Shown here: positions 1 to 8,065 of the stretch, piece after piece | Layout of the letters: each line of letters opens with the position of its first letter | How positions within the stretch are numbered: the first letter of the stretch is position 1 | Assembly: GCA_964515405.1 (NCBI GenBank) | Contig: CAZERD010000014.1 | Span: 1 to 31,653, forward strand | Direction of reading: 5' to 3' | Length of the DNA stretch: 31,653 nt | DNA from: CAZERD01 sp964515405 | GTDB taxonomy: Bacteria; Campylobacterota_A; Desulfurellia; Desulfurellales; CAZERD01 | Notes under the pieces: model-generated | Told to the model about the DNA's origin: nothing | The model's input: only the letters and a program-made list of their open reading frames with translations | The model's database searches: none | Program-made: the position numbers and the translations under genes

Positions 1-1079
1 AGCGGCTTTGGTTTGGATAATATGTATTTTCTCATTTCTTGGTAGTCTTTGAACATGAGTATAGGGAGTAGTGGACCAAAAATTTCTTCTTCCATGATTG
101 GGTCTCCTGGTGTGGCCTCCAGAATAGTAGGGAATATCTTGAGTTCTCTTTCAGAGTAGCCTTTGGAGTATATTACTTTACTGTGGTTCATGAGGAAAAC
201 AAGTCTCTCAAAATGCTTTCTATGGATTATTTTGGCGTAGGATTTTCTGAAACCAAAGGTGTTACAGTATTTTTTTGTGCTTTCTATTAGATCACGTTTG
301 AACTGGGGGTATATTGTTTTTTCCAAACATACATAGTCCGGGGCCACACATGTTTGTCCTGCATTCAGAAACTTTCCCCATACAAGCCTTTTTGTGGTGG
401 TCTTTATTTTGGCGTCTCTGAGTATCAGGGCGGGGCTTTTACCGCCGAGTTCCAGCGTTACTGGTGTTAAATGCTTAGAGGCTTTCTCCATTACGATTTT
501 ACCTACTTTGCTGTTGCCCGTGTAGAATATTTTGTCAAAGTGCTCATTCAGAAGTTCTTCTACTGTTTCCTTTCCACCCTCTAGCACGGTTATGTAGGAT
601 TTGTCAAAACATTCTTCTACGATGTTACATATCGCGTTTGAGGTGTTTGGTGAGAGCTCTGGTGGTTTTATAATAGCTGTATTGCCACCGGCTATGGCTC
701 CGATGAGAGGCATCATACTTAGGTGGAGGGGATAATTCCATGGGTTTATTATTAGCGTAACCCCAAATGGTTGGTGGTATATAAAACTTCTAGCAGGGAA
801 ATTGACGAGTTCTGTGGGTACCTTTTGGGGATTCATCCACTGTTTTAGGTGTCTTATGGCAAACCTCAGTTCCTTTAACACAAATCCAATTTCTCCTATA
901 AAAGACTCAAATACTGATTTGTTTAAATCTGCTTTGAGAGCTTTGTATATTTTGTTTTCGTTTTTTTCTATTGCACTTTTTAGTTTTTTAAGAGCGCTCA
1001 GTCTGAATTCGTATGGTTGAGTATTCCCGCTCCTGAAGAATGTTCTTTGGAGTGATACTATTTCTTTTATCTTTTCCAC
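1..1079 (-). CDS. Aldehyde dehydrogenase, class 3 type (C-terminus cut by window edge)
   Basis: NAD(P)-dependent oxidation of an aldehyde to the acid. The conceptual translation shows the ALDH core in order: INPWNYP cofactor-binding segment (about residue 117), TLELGGKSPAL with the general-base Glu (about 215), NAGQTCVAPDY with the catalytic Cys (about 249), and EEEIFGPLLPI near the window edge. About 360 residues are visible and the reading frame is open to base 1, so the last ~90 residues lie outside. An ATG at 1094 is possible, but GTG at 1079 sits 5 nt after a GGGGGT ribosome-binding site and fits the predicted promoter better. The short N-terminus and class-3 layout resemble fatty-aldehyde dehydrogenases (AlkH/YwdH group). 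It is divergent from the SCP2-like and alcohol dehydrogenase genes, which suggests joint use of alcohol/aldehyde substrates (inference). Confidence 0.93.
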   Translation of the reverse strand, partial: MEKIKEIVSLQRTFFRSGNTQPYEFRLSALKKLKSAIEKNENKIYKALKADLNKSVFESFIGEIGFVLKELRFAIRHLKQWMNPQKVPTELVNFPARSFIYHQPFGVTLIINPWNYPLHLSMMPLIGAIAGGNTAIIKPPELSPNTSNAICNIVEECFDKSYITVLEGGKETVEELLNEHFDKIFYTGNSKVGKIVMEKASKHLTPVTLELGGKSPALILRDAKIKTTTKRLVWGKFLNAGQTCVAPDYVCLEKTIYPQFKRDLIESTKKYCNTFGFRKSYAKIIHRKHFERLVFLMNHSKVIYSKGYSERELKIFPTILEATPGDPIMEEEIFGPLLPILMFKDYQEMRKYILSKPKP

Positions 1080-1099
1080 GTTTACCCCCGACATTTTTG

Positions 1100-1134
1100 T
1101 TGAAGATTTAAGTGTATTTGTATATGCTTGTCAA
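1100..1134. promoter_or_regulatory. Overlapping divergent promoters (ALDH / SCP2-like)
   Basis: On the minus strand TTGACA (1134-1129), 17-bp spacer and TTAAAT (1111-1106) point towards the aldehyde dehydrogenase, with a predicted start near 1099. On the plus strand TTGAAG (1100-1105), 17-bp spacer and TATGCT (1123-1128) point towards the SCP2-like gene. The two core promoters occupy the same bases, so only one polymerase could bind at a time. Read by eye from sigma-70 consensus. Confidence 0.5.
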
Positions 1135-1158
1135 GTAGCTCGTCTTCGAGGGTTCATG

Positions 1159-1693
1159 ATGTGTTACAGAGTGGTGCGTAAGGATCTCTTTATCTTTATG
1201 TTGATGTTCATATTTAACAGGGGTATGGTTTTTTTATCTGAGAAGGATGATACTTTTCGTGATTTGGTAGATAAGCTACGTGATGGTTTTTACGTTTTCC
1301 TTCTTTGTCAAGCCTTATGGTCCATTTGTTTCATTTGAGAAAAAGGATGAGCGCTTGAATTTGTATGCTAAGAGAACATCCCAGCTTGAGTTTATATTCA
1401 AAAATCCCTGTTCTGCGCTTTTGATATTTGCTGGTGTACTACCTCAGCATATAGCTTTTGCAGAACACAGGATATCTATAAAGGGTGATATATCGTGCGC
1501 TGTGAACATAACAAGGGCTGTTGAACGCCTTCAAGCTGTCATTTTTCCAGATTTCGTTTCCAGAAGGCTACTCAAGGAGTTTAGTAGAAGTTCTACAAGG
1601 GAGAAAGCTTTGTTCTTCGAGTTCTATGTATATGGTTTGCCTTTTTCTGGGGGGAAGGTATGTACTATGAATTTTACTGTCCAGTCAAGGTGA
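1159..1693 (+). pseudogene. SCP2/sterol-carrier-like lipid-binding protein, frameshifted
   Basis: Two overlapping open stretches (frame from 1156 to about 1291, then the next frame to 1693) form one protein if one T is removed from the T5 run at 1287-1291. The join reads LRDGFTFSFFVKPYGPF. The corrected product is about 177 residues. The C-terminal part (NPCSALLIFAG, then a helix-rich stretch with HRISIKGD and ITRAVERLQAVIFP) resembles SCP2 sterol-binding domains, where an 'h-G-D' turn precedes the last helix; this assignment is tentative. The second ATG at 1159 lies 6 nt behind GAGGG (1148-1152). The extreme N-terminus has a hydrophobic stretch (LFIFMLMFIF), so a later start at 1225 is also possible. 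It overlaps the alcohol dehydrogenase gene by about 34 nt, which suggests translational coupling. The frameshift may be a sequencing error or real decay. Confidence 0.6.
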
Positions 1694-2818
1694 TTTCAGG
1701 GGATAATGCTGTTTTTAGTTTGCCAAGTGAGTTGGATTGCCTTAGTGTTCGCAAACCGGCACTTGTGACGGACGGTGGAGTTATTGAAGCGGGATTATTG
1801 AAACATATTGAAAAGTCGTTCGGTGATGTTGGTATAAGTATGCCGCCAGTATTCAGCGAGGTTCCTGAGGAGTCCTCAATGGCGTCTGTAGAGGATGTAT
1901 ATTCTTTTTTTATGGATAACGGCTGTGATTCCATAGTTGCTATGGGTGGTGGATCTGTTATTGATACAGCAAAGGCTTTAAATCTCTTCCTATCTGGTGG
2001 TAAAGAAAAGCTTGAGGAACTGGTTGGTGTTGATGTAGTTGAGAGGAAAGGGAAACCGTTTGTTGCTGTTCCGACTACTGCGGGTACTGGTTCTGAGGTT
2101 ACATCTGTAGCTGTTATATTTGATGAGGAGAGGGGGTGTTAAGCTCTCTTTTTCCTCTGAGTTTCTAATGCCGGATGTAGCTCTGTTGGATCCACTGATG
2201 ACGGTTACGATGCCGCCTAGGCTTACGGCTTTGAGTGGATTGGATGCTTTTTCACACGCCCTTGAAGCTTATATAAGCATTCAGAGTAATCCTATAAGTA
2301 AATCCCTTTCCTCTGAGTCCCTTAAGATAATATGGAGGACATTGCCGGATGTTGTTAGAAACCCCTCGGAGCGATTATTAAGACAAAGAATGATGGACGC
2401 TTCCTTAATAGCTGGTATGGCTTTCTCCAATGCTATGGTCGGTATAATTCACAGTATGGCTCATGCTTTAGGCTCGGTACTTCATGTCCCGCACGGTCTT
2501 TCTGTTTCAATGTTTATTGTGCCTGGTTTGAAAGATAATCTTGAAGCTTCGGGAAAGGCCTTAGCTGAGCTTCTATCTGTGGTAGAACCTAGCAGGTATC
2601 ACGACGAGGGAGCATATGAGTTTGTTCGTTTGGTGGATGGTTTTATCAGAGAGATAAAACTCTTTTCAGGTATTCCCGCCCGTTTGAGAGATCTTGGGGT
2701 AGAGGACAAGCATGTGAGCAGCCTTGTTGAGAAAGCAATGGGAGATGGTTCCAGCATATTCAGTCATGTCAATTTGACGCCTGATAGAGCTGAAAGGATG
2801 ATAAGGGAGGCGCTGTAG
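1660..2818 (+). pseudogene. Iron-containing alcohol dehydrogenase, frameshifted
   Basis: Group III (Fe-dependent) alcohol dehydrogenase, NAD(P)-linked alcohol/aldehyde interconversion. The N-terminal piece (1660-2142) carries MGGGSVIDTAKA (nucleotide site) and PTTAGTGSEVT. The C-terminal piece (about 2137-2818) carries LMPDVALLDP, the GLDAFSHALEAY metal site and IIHSMAHALGSVLHVPHG with further metal-ligand histidines. Removing one G from the G5 run at 2132-2136 joins them as DEERGVKLS, exactly where family members read through, and gives 385 residues, the usual family length. All metal ligands are present, so a single-base error or a recent mutation is more likely than an old pseudogene. It sits directly after the SCP2-like gene and converges on the chemoreceptor gene. 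Confidence 0.9.
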
Positions 2819-2824
2819 CCTCCC
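2805..2824. terminator. GC-rich hairpin between two convergent stop codons
   Basis: GGGAGGC (2805-2811) and GCCTCCC (2818-2824) form a perfect 7-bp stem with a 6-nt loop. It overlaps the alcohol dehydrogenase stop codon and ends one base before the stop codon of the convergent chemoreceptor gene. There is no T-tract on either side, so it is not a classical intrinsic terminator; it may act as a shared bidirectional end or mRNA 3' barrier. Confidence 0.4.
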
Positions 2825-4429
2825 TCAGACTTTGAACTTCTTTACCTCGTTCTCCACTTCCTTTGCTGCCTGGTTGAGTTCTTCTGCGGCTGCTGTTACA
2901 GATTCAACTATCCTTGCGTTTTCTTGTGCTGCTATTTCAATCTCTTTAACCTGGGCTTCTATTTCGGTTGCAGTGCTGGAGAGCTCTTCAACCGCGGCTG
3001 AGGTGGTGTTTACTTCATCTAACACATTGGTTGATTTATCAGCGATCTCTTGGATTTTATCCTTTACCCTTATGGCACCATCAGCCTCCATGAGTATTCC
3101 TTCTTTGACTTCGTCAGTCATTTCCACAGCTTCTTTTGTTTTCCTCTGCATTTCTTTAATCATACTTGCTATTTCTTGGGTTGACTTCTGTGTTTTCTCT
3201 GCGAGCTGTCTTATCTCGTCTGCTACAACTGCAAATCCTCTGCCTGCTTCTCCAGCTCTGGCTGCCTCAATGGCTGCGTTGAGCGATAAGAGATTTGTTT
3301 GGTCTGCTATCTCGTTTATGACGTTTACTATTTCGCCTATTTGTTTTGAAGCTTTTCCTAACTCATCCATATGTGAAGCTGTTTCCTTCATCTTACCAGC
3401 CAAGTGATTCATCCTGTCAGCTTTTTTCTCAGCAAAACCTGCCATTTCTTCGGCTGATGTTTGTATTTCCTCTGAGGAGACTTTTATGTTTTCCGTTGCT
3501 TGGGCTACGCTTGTGATGGTTTGAGCTATGTCTGAAATGGCATTGACTATTTCACCTATGGATCTTGATGTCTCTTCCGTGTTTGCGCTTGCCTCATTTG
3601 CTGAACTCATTAGCTTTTGAGCGTTTTCGAGGAGCTTATTGCTCGTTTTGTTCATAGCAGATATGGTTTCGTGGAGCCAAGATAGAAACTTGTTTACGCT
3701 GTGAGCTATGTTTTTTATCTCATCATTGGATTCTGTCTTTACGGTTTTTGAAAGGTCTCCTGTTTTTTCCACTTCTTGTATTTGCTTTACTATGCTCATG
3801 ATTTCATTGAAGATTGATCTATATGTTGTGGCTGCGAACACGGCAAACCCTATGCCCACTACCACAAGCACTACTTCGATGATTATGATATCTGTGGATT
3901 TTCGTTCGCTCTCTGCCTGCATCATAAACACAGCTTTGTTCATCTGTTGGAGCAAAGGCATGTTGTTGTGGAGCACATAGTCCAGTGACTTTGTGTCTGA
4001 TGGGTTAGCAAGCACGTTTTGAATGGCTTTCTTCATGTTTTGCCACATGTCGCTTACAAGTTGGAGTTGCTTGCGGATGGAGTTCGTTCTTGCTGGAGGG
4101 AGTACTGTGAATTTGGTCATATTCAGATCTGTAGGTGCTTTTCCCCCGTTCTTTAGGGCTCTTAACGTAGTTCCAAATACCTCCATAGTTATGTCCAATG
4201 TCTTCCTCGTTTTGTTGGCTCTTTTTACTTTACCTTGGTTGAAGAAGTTAACGAACGTGACAAGCTCTTTTGTCATCTTCTGGGTTAACATTCTTTCGCG
4301 TCCGGCGAGATTTATAATGACCACATCGCTCTTCTCAGAGTTTAAAACCACAAAGGTTACTATGAATATAACTACTATCATGCCCAACAGTAGGAACGTA
4401 GGCAATGATAACTTCATCTTGAGGTTCAT
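2825..4429 (-). CDS. Methyl-accepting chemotaxis protein with PilJ-type sensor domain
   Basis: Membrane chemoreceptor of 534 residues. A first membrane helix (about 8-29) is followed by a periplasmic helical domain that starts with INLAGRERMLTQKMTKE, the signature of the PilJ N-terminal domain (type IV pilus chemoreceptor/NarX-like fold). A second helix (about 180-200), a HAMP region (about 205-255) and a long coiled-coil signalling domain follow. The hairpin tip, with EIADQTNLLSLNAAIEA and RGFAVVADEIRQLAEKT, matches the CheA/CheW contact region. There is no C-terminal CheR-docking pentapeptide (it ends VKKFKV). The start ATG follows GGGGGTAAACA. No other chemotaxis or pilus genes lie nearby, so the ligand and the array partners are unknown. 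Confidence 0.96.
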   Translation of the reverse strand: MNLKMKLSLPTFLLLGMIVVIFIVTFVVLNSEKSDVVIINLAGRERMLTQKMTKELVTFVNFFNQGKVKRANKTRKTLDITMEVFGTTLRALKNGGKAPTDLNMTKFTVLPPARTNSIRKQLQLVSDMWQNMKKAIQNVLANPSDTKSLDYVLHNNMPLLQQMNKAVFMMQAESERKSTDIIIIEVVLVVVGIGFAVFAATTYRSIFNEIMSIVKQIQEVEKTGDLSKTVKTESNDEIKNIAHSVNKFLSWLHETISAMNKTSNKLLENAQKLMSSANEASANTEETSRSIGEIVNAISDIAQTITSVAQATENIKVSSEEIQTSAEEMAGFAEKKADRMNHLAGKMKETASHMDELGKASKQIGEIVNVINEIADQTNLLSLNAAIEAARAGEAGRGFAVVADEIRQLAEKTQKSTQEIASMIKEMQRKTKEAVEMTDEVKEGILMEADGAIRVKDKIQEIADKSTNVLDEVNTTSAAVEELSSTATEIEAQVKEIEIAAQENARIVESVTAAAEELNQAAKEVENEVKKFKV

Positions 4430-4472
4430 TGTTTACCCCCCTCTGATTTTCGACTTGGCGAGACCCCTATAT

Positions 4473-4500
4473 ATTCTACCTAAAAAAGACTAAAAATCAA
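4473..4500 (-). promoter_or_regulatory. Predicted sigma-70 promoter of the chemoreceptor gene
   Basis: TTGATT (4500-4495), 16-bp spacer and TAGAAT (4478-4473) on the minus strand, about 45 nt upstream of the chemoreceptor ATG. The same TTGATT-N16-TAGAAT combination is found before ilvB. The -35 box overlaps the stop codon of the upstream MBL-fold gene. Confidence 0.45.
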
Positions 4501-5483
4501 ACATGATTAAAATAACAGACGCCTTTCTCAACTGAAGAACGAATTCTCCCTTTCTCTTCAAGGTACAGGAGATGGGCTATGGCCTCCGAGTGGGCAAACC
4601 ATTTCTGTGCAATGGGAAATTCGTTCCAGTCCTTATAATTTATGTCCCATTTCATCAACGATGCCACATCATAGGCGTGCTTTTTCCCCTTCTTGAGTAT
4701 ATCGGATATTTCTTTGAGTCTATTACCGTGATGTTTTTTTAACTCCATGATCCTATTGTTGAGGTTTGTTATGAGGCTTCTATGTCCTGGTAGTGTTAGA
4801 CGTGCATCTGTTGTGCTTGTTTTTTCAAGGCTTGAGAGATAAGAAGCCAGTGGGTTTTTATTTTCACACCCCGCTGAAATATTTGGGGTTATATCGCACA
4901 GTATGTGATCTCCTGAGAACAATATGTTGTTTGTGGTTTCGTACAAACACATATGTCCCGGGGTGTGCCCTGGTGTGCTTATGCATTTCAACTCAATTTG
5001 GCCTATCTTTATACTCATGGAGTCGTGTGCTATGACTATATTGCCGGGTGGTCTGGTCCTGGGTGAGTAAAGGTACCCGGGATGGTGGAGAATAGCCTGT
5101 TTTGAAAGTGATTTTGGGAATCCGTGGAATGTGGCGAAGTGTTCTGAACACTTCCAGAACTCATCCCAGTTGAGCTCACATGTTATGAACGGGGCATCTT
5201 CTTTTGAGATAAATATATTTGAGAAACTGCCGGATAATTCTGTTATGAGTCCTGAGTGATCCGCGTGCATGTGTGTTATGAAGTAGTCAGCTCTTTTTGG
5301 GTTTATGTTTAGTTGTTTGAGCCCTGTTGTGATGGCTTCTTTGCATGCTTCGTTGTTTAATCCTGTGTCTATTATGAGGTAGTTACCCAAGCTCTCCACA
5401 ATGTAAGAGTTCGTGTATTTTAGTGGATTGTTTGGTAGAGGGACCTTTATCCTGTATATCCCCGGCGCAATGTTTTCCACCAC
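4497..5483 (-). CDS. MBL-fold (metallo-beta-lactamase superfamily) hydrolase
   Basis: Soluble zinc-type hydrolase of about 328 residues. The metal site THMHADHSG (HxHxDH), a downstream STPGHTPGHMCLYE His motif, an SGDHIL Asp motif and a final LPGH are all visible in the expected order. A C-terminal helical extension (about the last 90 residues: RLKEISDILKKGKKHAYDV...) resembles the winged-helix tail of LACTB2-like/hydroxyacylglutathione hydrolase-like proteins. The substrate cannot be told. I prefer the GTG start at 5483 (5 nt after GGGGG) over the TTG at 5498; both are in frame. The gene is divergent from the acyl-CoA thioesterase, with about 65 bp between start codons, and followed at 67 bp by the chemoreceptor. 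Confidence 0.92.
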   Translation of the reverse strand: MVENIAPGIYRIKVPLPNNPLKYTNSYIVESLGNYLIIDTGLNNEACKEAITTGLKQLNINPKRADYFITHMHADHSGLITELSGSFSNIFISKEDAPFITCELNWDEFWKCSEHFATFHGFPKSLSKQAILHHPGYLYSPRTRPPGNIVIAHDSMSIKIGQIELKCISTPGHTPGHMCLYETTNNILFSGDHILCDITPNISAGCENKNPLASYLSSLEKTSTTDARLTLPGHRSLITNLNNRIMELKKHHGNRLKEISDILKKGKKHAYDVASLMKWDINYKDWNEFPIAQKWFAHSEAIAHLLYLEEKGRIRSSVEKGVCYFNHV

Positions 5484-5499
5484 TTTTACCCCCAACAAG

Positions 5500-5528
5500 T
5501 TTACACTTTACAATAAACAGGATAAAAT
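5500..5528 (+). promoter_or_regulatory. Predicted sigma-70 promoter of the thioesterase gene
   Basis: TTTACA (5500-5505), 17-bp spacer and TAAAAT (5523-5528). The predicted transcription start near 5535 coincides with the GGAGG ribosome-binding site, so the leader would be very short. Confidence 0.45.
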
Positions 5529-5547
5529 GCAAGTGGAGGTGAACAGT

Positions 5548-6642
5548 ATGGAGGTACCTAGGAGAAGACCCAATGAACTTTCATTGATGAAGGTTATACC
5601 GTTAAGCGAGGATGAAGTGCTGAGAAATAATTTTATGGTTGTTGAAGGACCACTTCTCGGCAATATTAGGTTTGGTCTTATGCTTGAAATAATGGATAGG
5701 CTTGCGGCTGATACTGCGAGAATGTATATACACCAGTTCTATCCCGATGCTGTTGCTATCACTGCTGCTATAGACAACATAATAATAAGAAACGCTGCGG
5801 ATGTGAGCAAGGATTTAATCTTCAAGTCCCGTATAAACTACGTGGGGCGTACCTCAATGGAAGTTGGCATAAGGATAGAGCAACCGGATGAGTCTGGTGG
5901 AGTGCACATAGCTACTTGTTATTTTACCATGGTTGCGCGTAGAGGTCCAAGAGAAAACAGAGTTAGCGTGGTACTCCCACCCTTGGAGTATATAGATGAG
6001 ATGGAAAAGCTGAGATATAGCAAAGCTCTTGAGAGAAAAAGAAGGTATTTGGAGCAGAAGAGAGGAGAAAAAGAACCTCCGTCTCCAGATGAGTATGGGT
6101 TGCTTTCGTCCTTGCACGAGGCTCAGGACAGCCCGAACTTTGATGGAATACTGGTAAGCAGTCTTGTTATGGAGTGCTGGGAAAGAACATTCCCAGCCTA
6201 CAAGAACCCTAATCAAACTATATTTGGTGGTTATCTTGCAAGAAGAGCTTATGAGCTTTCTTCTATGTGTGCCGAGCTCATTGCCACGAAGCGGCCTATA
6301 ATAGCTGCTGTTAATAGGATAAACTTTATCCACCCTGTTTTGATAGGTGACAAGGTATTATTCAAGAGTCAGGTTGCATACACAAGAGGTGCCTTTATAT
6401 GTGTTGAGGCCACTATATACAGGATGGGCAGAGGCGAGAAAAAGATAAGCGCTCAATCTGAGTCCTGCTTGTTTACCTTTGTGAATGTTGATGAGAGACT
6501 TAACCCTTATACTGTACCTGAGGTGTATCCCACGACTTATGCTGAAGACAGGAGATATCTTGAGGCCAAGAGAAGCCTTGATTCTATAGTGCATGAAATA
6601 CACTCCGGGCTCCTCAAGAAAGCTGAGAATTGGGCTACTTAG
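5548..6642 (+). CDS. Double-hotdog acyl-CoA thioesterase (ACOT9-like)
   Basis: Hydrolyses acyl-CoA to free acid and CoA; 364 residues. Two tandem hotdog domains are visible. The first (about residues 20-140) has GNIRFGLMLEIMDRLAADTAR followed by DNIIIRNAADVSKDLIF and VGRTSMEVGI. The second (about 210-330) has NQTIFGGYLARRAYEL, then VNRINFIHPVLIGDKV. The NxTIFGGxLxRxAYEL segment is typical of the ACOT9-type family rather than of YciA/BACH. A charged linker (ERKRRYLEQKRGEKE) separates the domains. The start at 5548 is chosen because GGAGG (5535-5539) is 8 nt upstream; ATG 5527 and further upstream in-frame codons would invade the divergent gene. The acyl-chain preference is unknown. Confidence 0.9.
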   Translation: MEVPRRRPNELSLMKVIPLSEDEVLRNNFMVVEGPLLGNIRFGLMLEIMDRLAADTARMYIHQFYPDAVAITAAIDNIIIRNAADVSKDLIFKSRINYVGRTSMEVGIRIEQPDESGGVHIATCYFTMVARRGPRENRVSVVLPPLEYIDEMEKLRYSKALERKRRYLEQKRGEKEPPSPDEYGLLSSLHEAQDSPNFDGILVSSLVMECWERTFPAYKNPNQTIFGGYLARRAYELSSMCAELIATKRPIIAAVNRINFIHPVLIGDKVLFKSQVAYTRGAFICVEATIYRMGRGEKKISAQSESCLFTFVNVDERLNPYTVPEVYPTTYAEDRRYLEAKRSLDSIVHEIHSGLLKKAENWAT

Positions 6643-6645
6643 AGG

Positions 6646-6674
6646 TTGACAATTTGTTTCTTTTGGCTCATAAT
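6646..6674 (+). promoter_or_regulatory. Predicted sigma-70 promoter of the aminotransferase gene
   Basis: TTGACA (6646-6651), 17-bp spacer and CATAAT (6669-6674). Only 61 bp separate the thioesterase and aminotransferase genes, yet this strong match suggests the aminotransferase has its own promoter. CTACCT (6678-6683) can pair with AGGTAG (6693-6698) around the GGGGAGAGG ribosome-binding region. Confidence 0.55.
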
Positions 6675-6703
6675 TTGCTACCTTTTGGGGAGAGGTAGTT
6701 GCA

Positions 6704-8065
6704 ATGAAGAGGGTTAGGTTATCACGCTTTTTTGAAAATATTAAGCCATCAGGGCTCAGAGTGGCCCAGGAGATATTTGAGAGGAGGGTAGAGGAGGAAA
6801 TAGCAAAGGGGGTTTCTCCAACCAAGGCCATAAATGTAGCTATAGGCAACGTTTCTTTGAAGACTCACCCAAAACTCCTTGAGAGATATCTTCATCCTAG
6901 CAATCCTGAACTTAGGGGAGGCGTTTGGCAATACACTCAAACCCAAGGTACTAAGGCGGCTCAAGAGGCATTTAAAAATATTATCTATTCTTTCCTTCCC
7001 AAAGAGGTGAGACCAGAGCTCCATATACTTGTTGAATCAGGCGGGTCAAGTGTGATGAAGACGGTAGTGCTTGGGATATGTGGGGATGCTGGAAGTGGTG
7101 AGAGGCCCTTACTTGTTATGGATCCAACTTACGCTAATTACAAAGCTGTTTCAGATGAAACGGGCAGGAGAATAGTAGCTATTCAGAGGAGATTGAACAA
7201 GGATGGGAAGTTCAATGATATACACAGACATGAACTTCTTGATGCTATAGAGAAATATAGACCGGGTGGTATGCTTATTATTCCCTATGATAATCCTTCT
7301 GGTACACTTATGAGACAAAGGGTTATTAATGAGTATGCCAGGATATGCCTTGAACATGGTATGTTTCTTGTGAGTGATGAGGCATATCGCGGTCTTTATT
7401 ATACAGAAGATGAGGCTCCGTCCATATGGAAAATAACAAATAAGGATGTTCCAGGCATTGAGTCTGCTGGGATAAGAATAAGTATAGAAACCCTTTCAAA
7501 GGTATTTAATGCCTGTGGGCTTAGAATGGGGGCGTTTGTTACAGATAACGAAGAGCTTGCAGAGAAGGCTACCATGGCTAACAATACGTACCTGTGTGCT
7601 TCTGCTATAGATCAGGATATACTTTCAGCACTGGCTGAGGAGCCCATGGGGGAAATACAGAGGTGGGTCGGATATTTGAGGGAGTACTATAGAAGGGTAT
7701 TATCGTACGTCTATGAAGGGCTGAGAAAGAATTTGCCGGGTGTTTCCATGTCCGCCCCGGAAGCTTCTATATACTTTGTTGTTGATGTGAAAGATATAGC
7801 CCATGATGGTTTTGACGCTGAGGATTTTGTTATGTTTTGTGCTAAAGAGGGTGCCGTATCGTTGGGTGGGGATAGGTATACCCTCCTTACAAGTCCCATG
7901 TGGGGTTTTTACAATGTGCTGAACAATAACCCTGGTAGAACCCAGCTTAGAATAGCCTGTGTTGAACCAGAGGATAGAATGAAGCTTGTGCCTGAATTGT
8001 TTGCCAGATTGTTTGTGGAGTATGAGAAGAGGGCGGCTAAGAGCCGAGTTCCTCAGATCGCTTAG
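6704..8065 (+). CDS. PLP-dependent class I/II aminotransferase
   Basis: Aspartate-aminotransferase-fold enzyme of 453 residues. Visible landmarks are AIGNVSL (substrate-side glycine/asparagine region), YDNPSGT with the Asn that contacts PLP, VSDEAYRGLYY with the Asp-x-Ala-Tyr pair, SIETLSKVFNACGLRMGA with the Schiff-base Lys, and TQLRIACVEPEDR with the C-terminal carboxylate-binding Arg. It is longer than typical AspC (about 400); the extra length is in the N-terminal ~60 residues and in a loop near IWKITNKDVPGIE. The amino-acid substrate is not predictable. The ATG follows GGGGAGAGG. Its 3' end overlaps the convergent proC gene by 29 bp. Confidence 0.93.
   Translation: MKRVRLSRFFENIKPSGLRVAQEIFERRVEEEIAKGVSPTKAINVAIGNVSLKTHPKLLERYLHPSNPELRGGVWQYTQTQGTKAAQEAFKNIIYSFLPKEVRPELHILVESGGSSVMKTVVLGICGDAGSGERPLLVMDPTYANYKAVSDETGRRIVAIQRRLNKDGKFNDIHRHELLDAIEKYRPGGMLIIPYDNPSGTLMRQRVINEYARICLEHGMFLVSDEAYRGLYYTEDEAPSIWKITNKDVPGIESAGIRISIETLSKVFNACGLRMGAFVTDNEELAEKATMANNTYLCASAIDQDILSALAEEPMGEIQRWVGYLREYYRRVLSYVYEGLRKNLPGVSMSAPEASIYFVVDVKDIAHDGFDAEDFVMFCAKEGAVSLGGDRYTLLTSPMWGFYNVLNNNPGRTQLRIACVEPEDRMKLVPELFARLFVEYEKRAAKSRVPQIA

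Noticed and set aside
2120..2145. Programmed ribosomal frameshifting in the alcohol dehydrogenase
   Set aside because: No X-XXY-YYZ slippery heptamer with a downstream pseudoknot, and the family is never known to use recoding; a one-base homopolymer change is simpler.
2832..3407. 191-residue Ser/Ala-rich plus-strand frame
   Set aside because: Antisense shadow of the Ala/Glu-rich signalling domain of the chemoreceptor.
5413..5547. N-terminal extension of the thioesterase to 5413
   Set aside because: It would overlap the divergent MBL gene and ignore the GGAGG/ATG pair at 5535/5548; the extra residues do not resemble the family.
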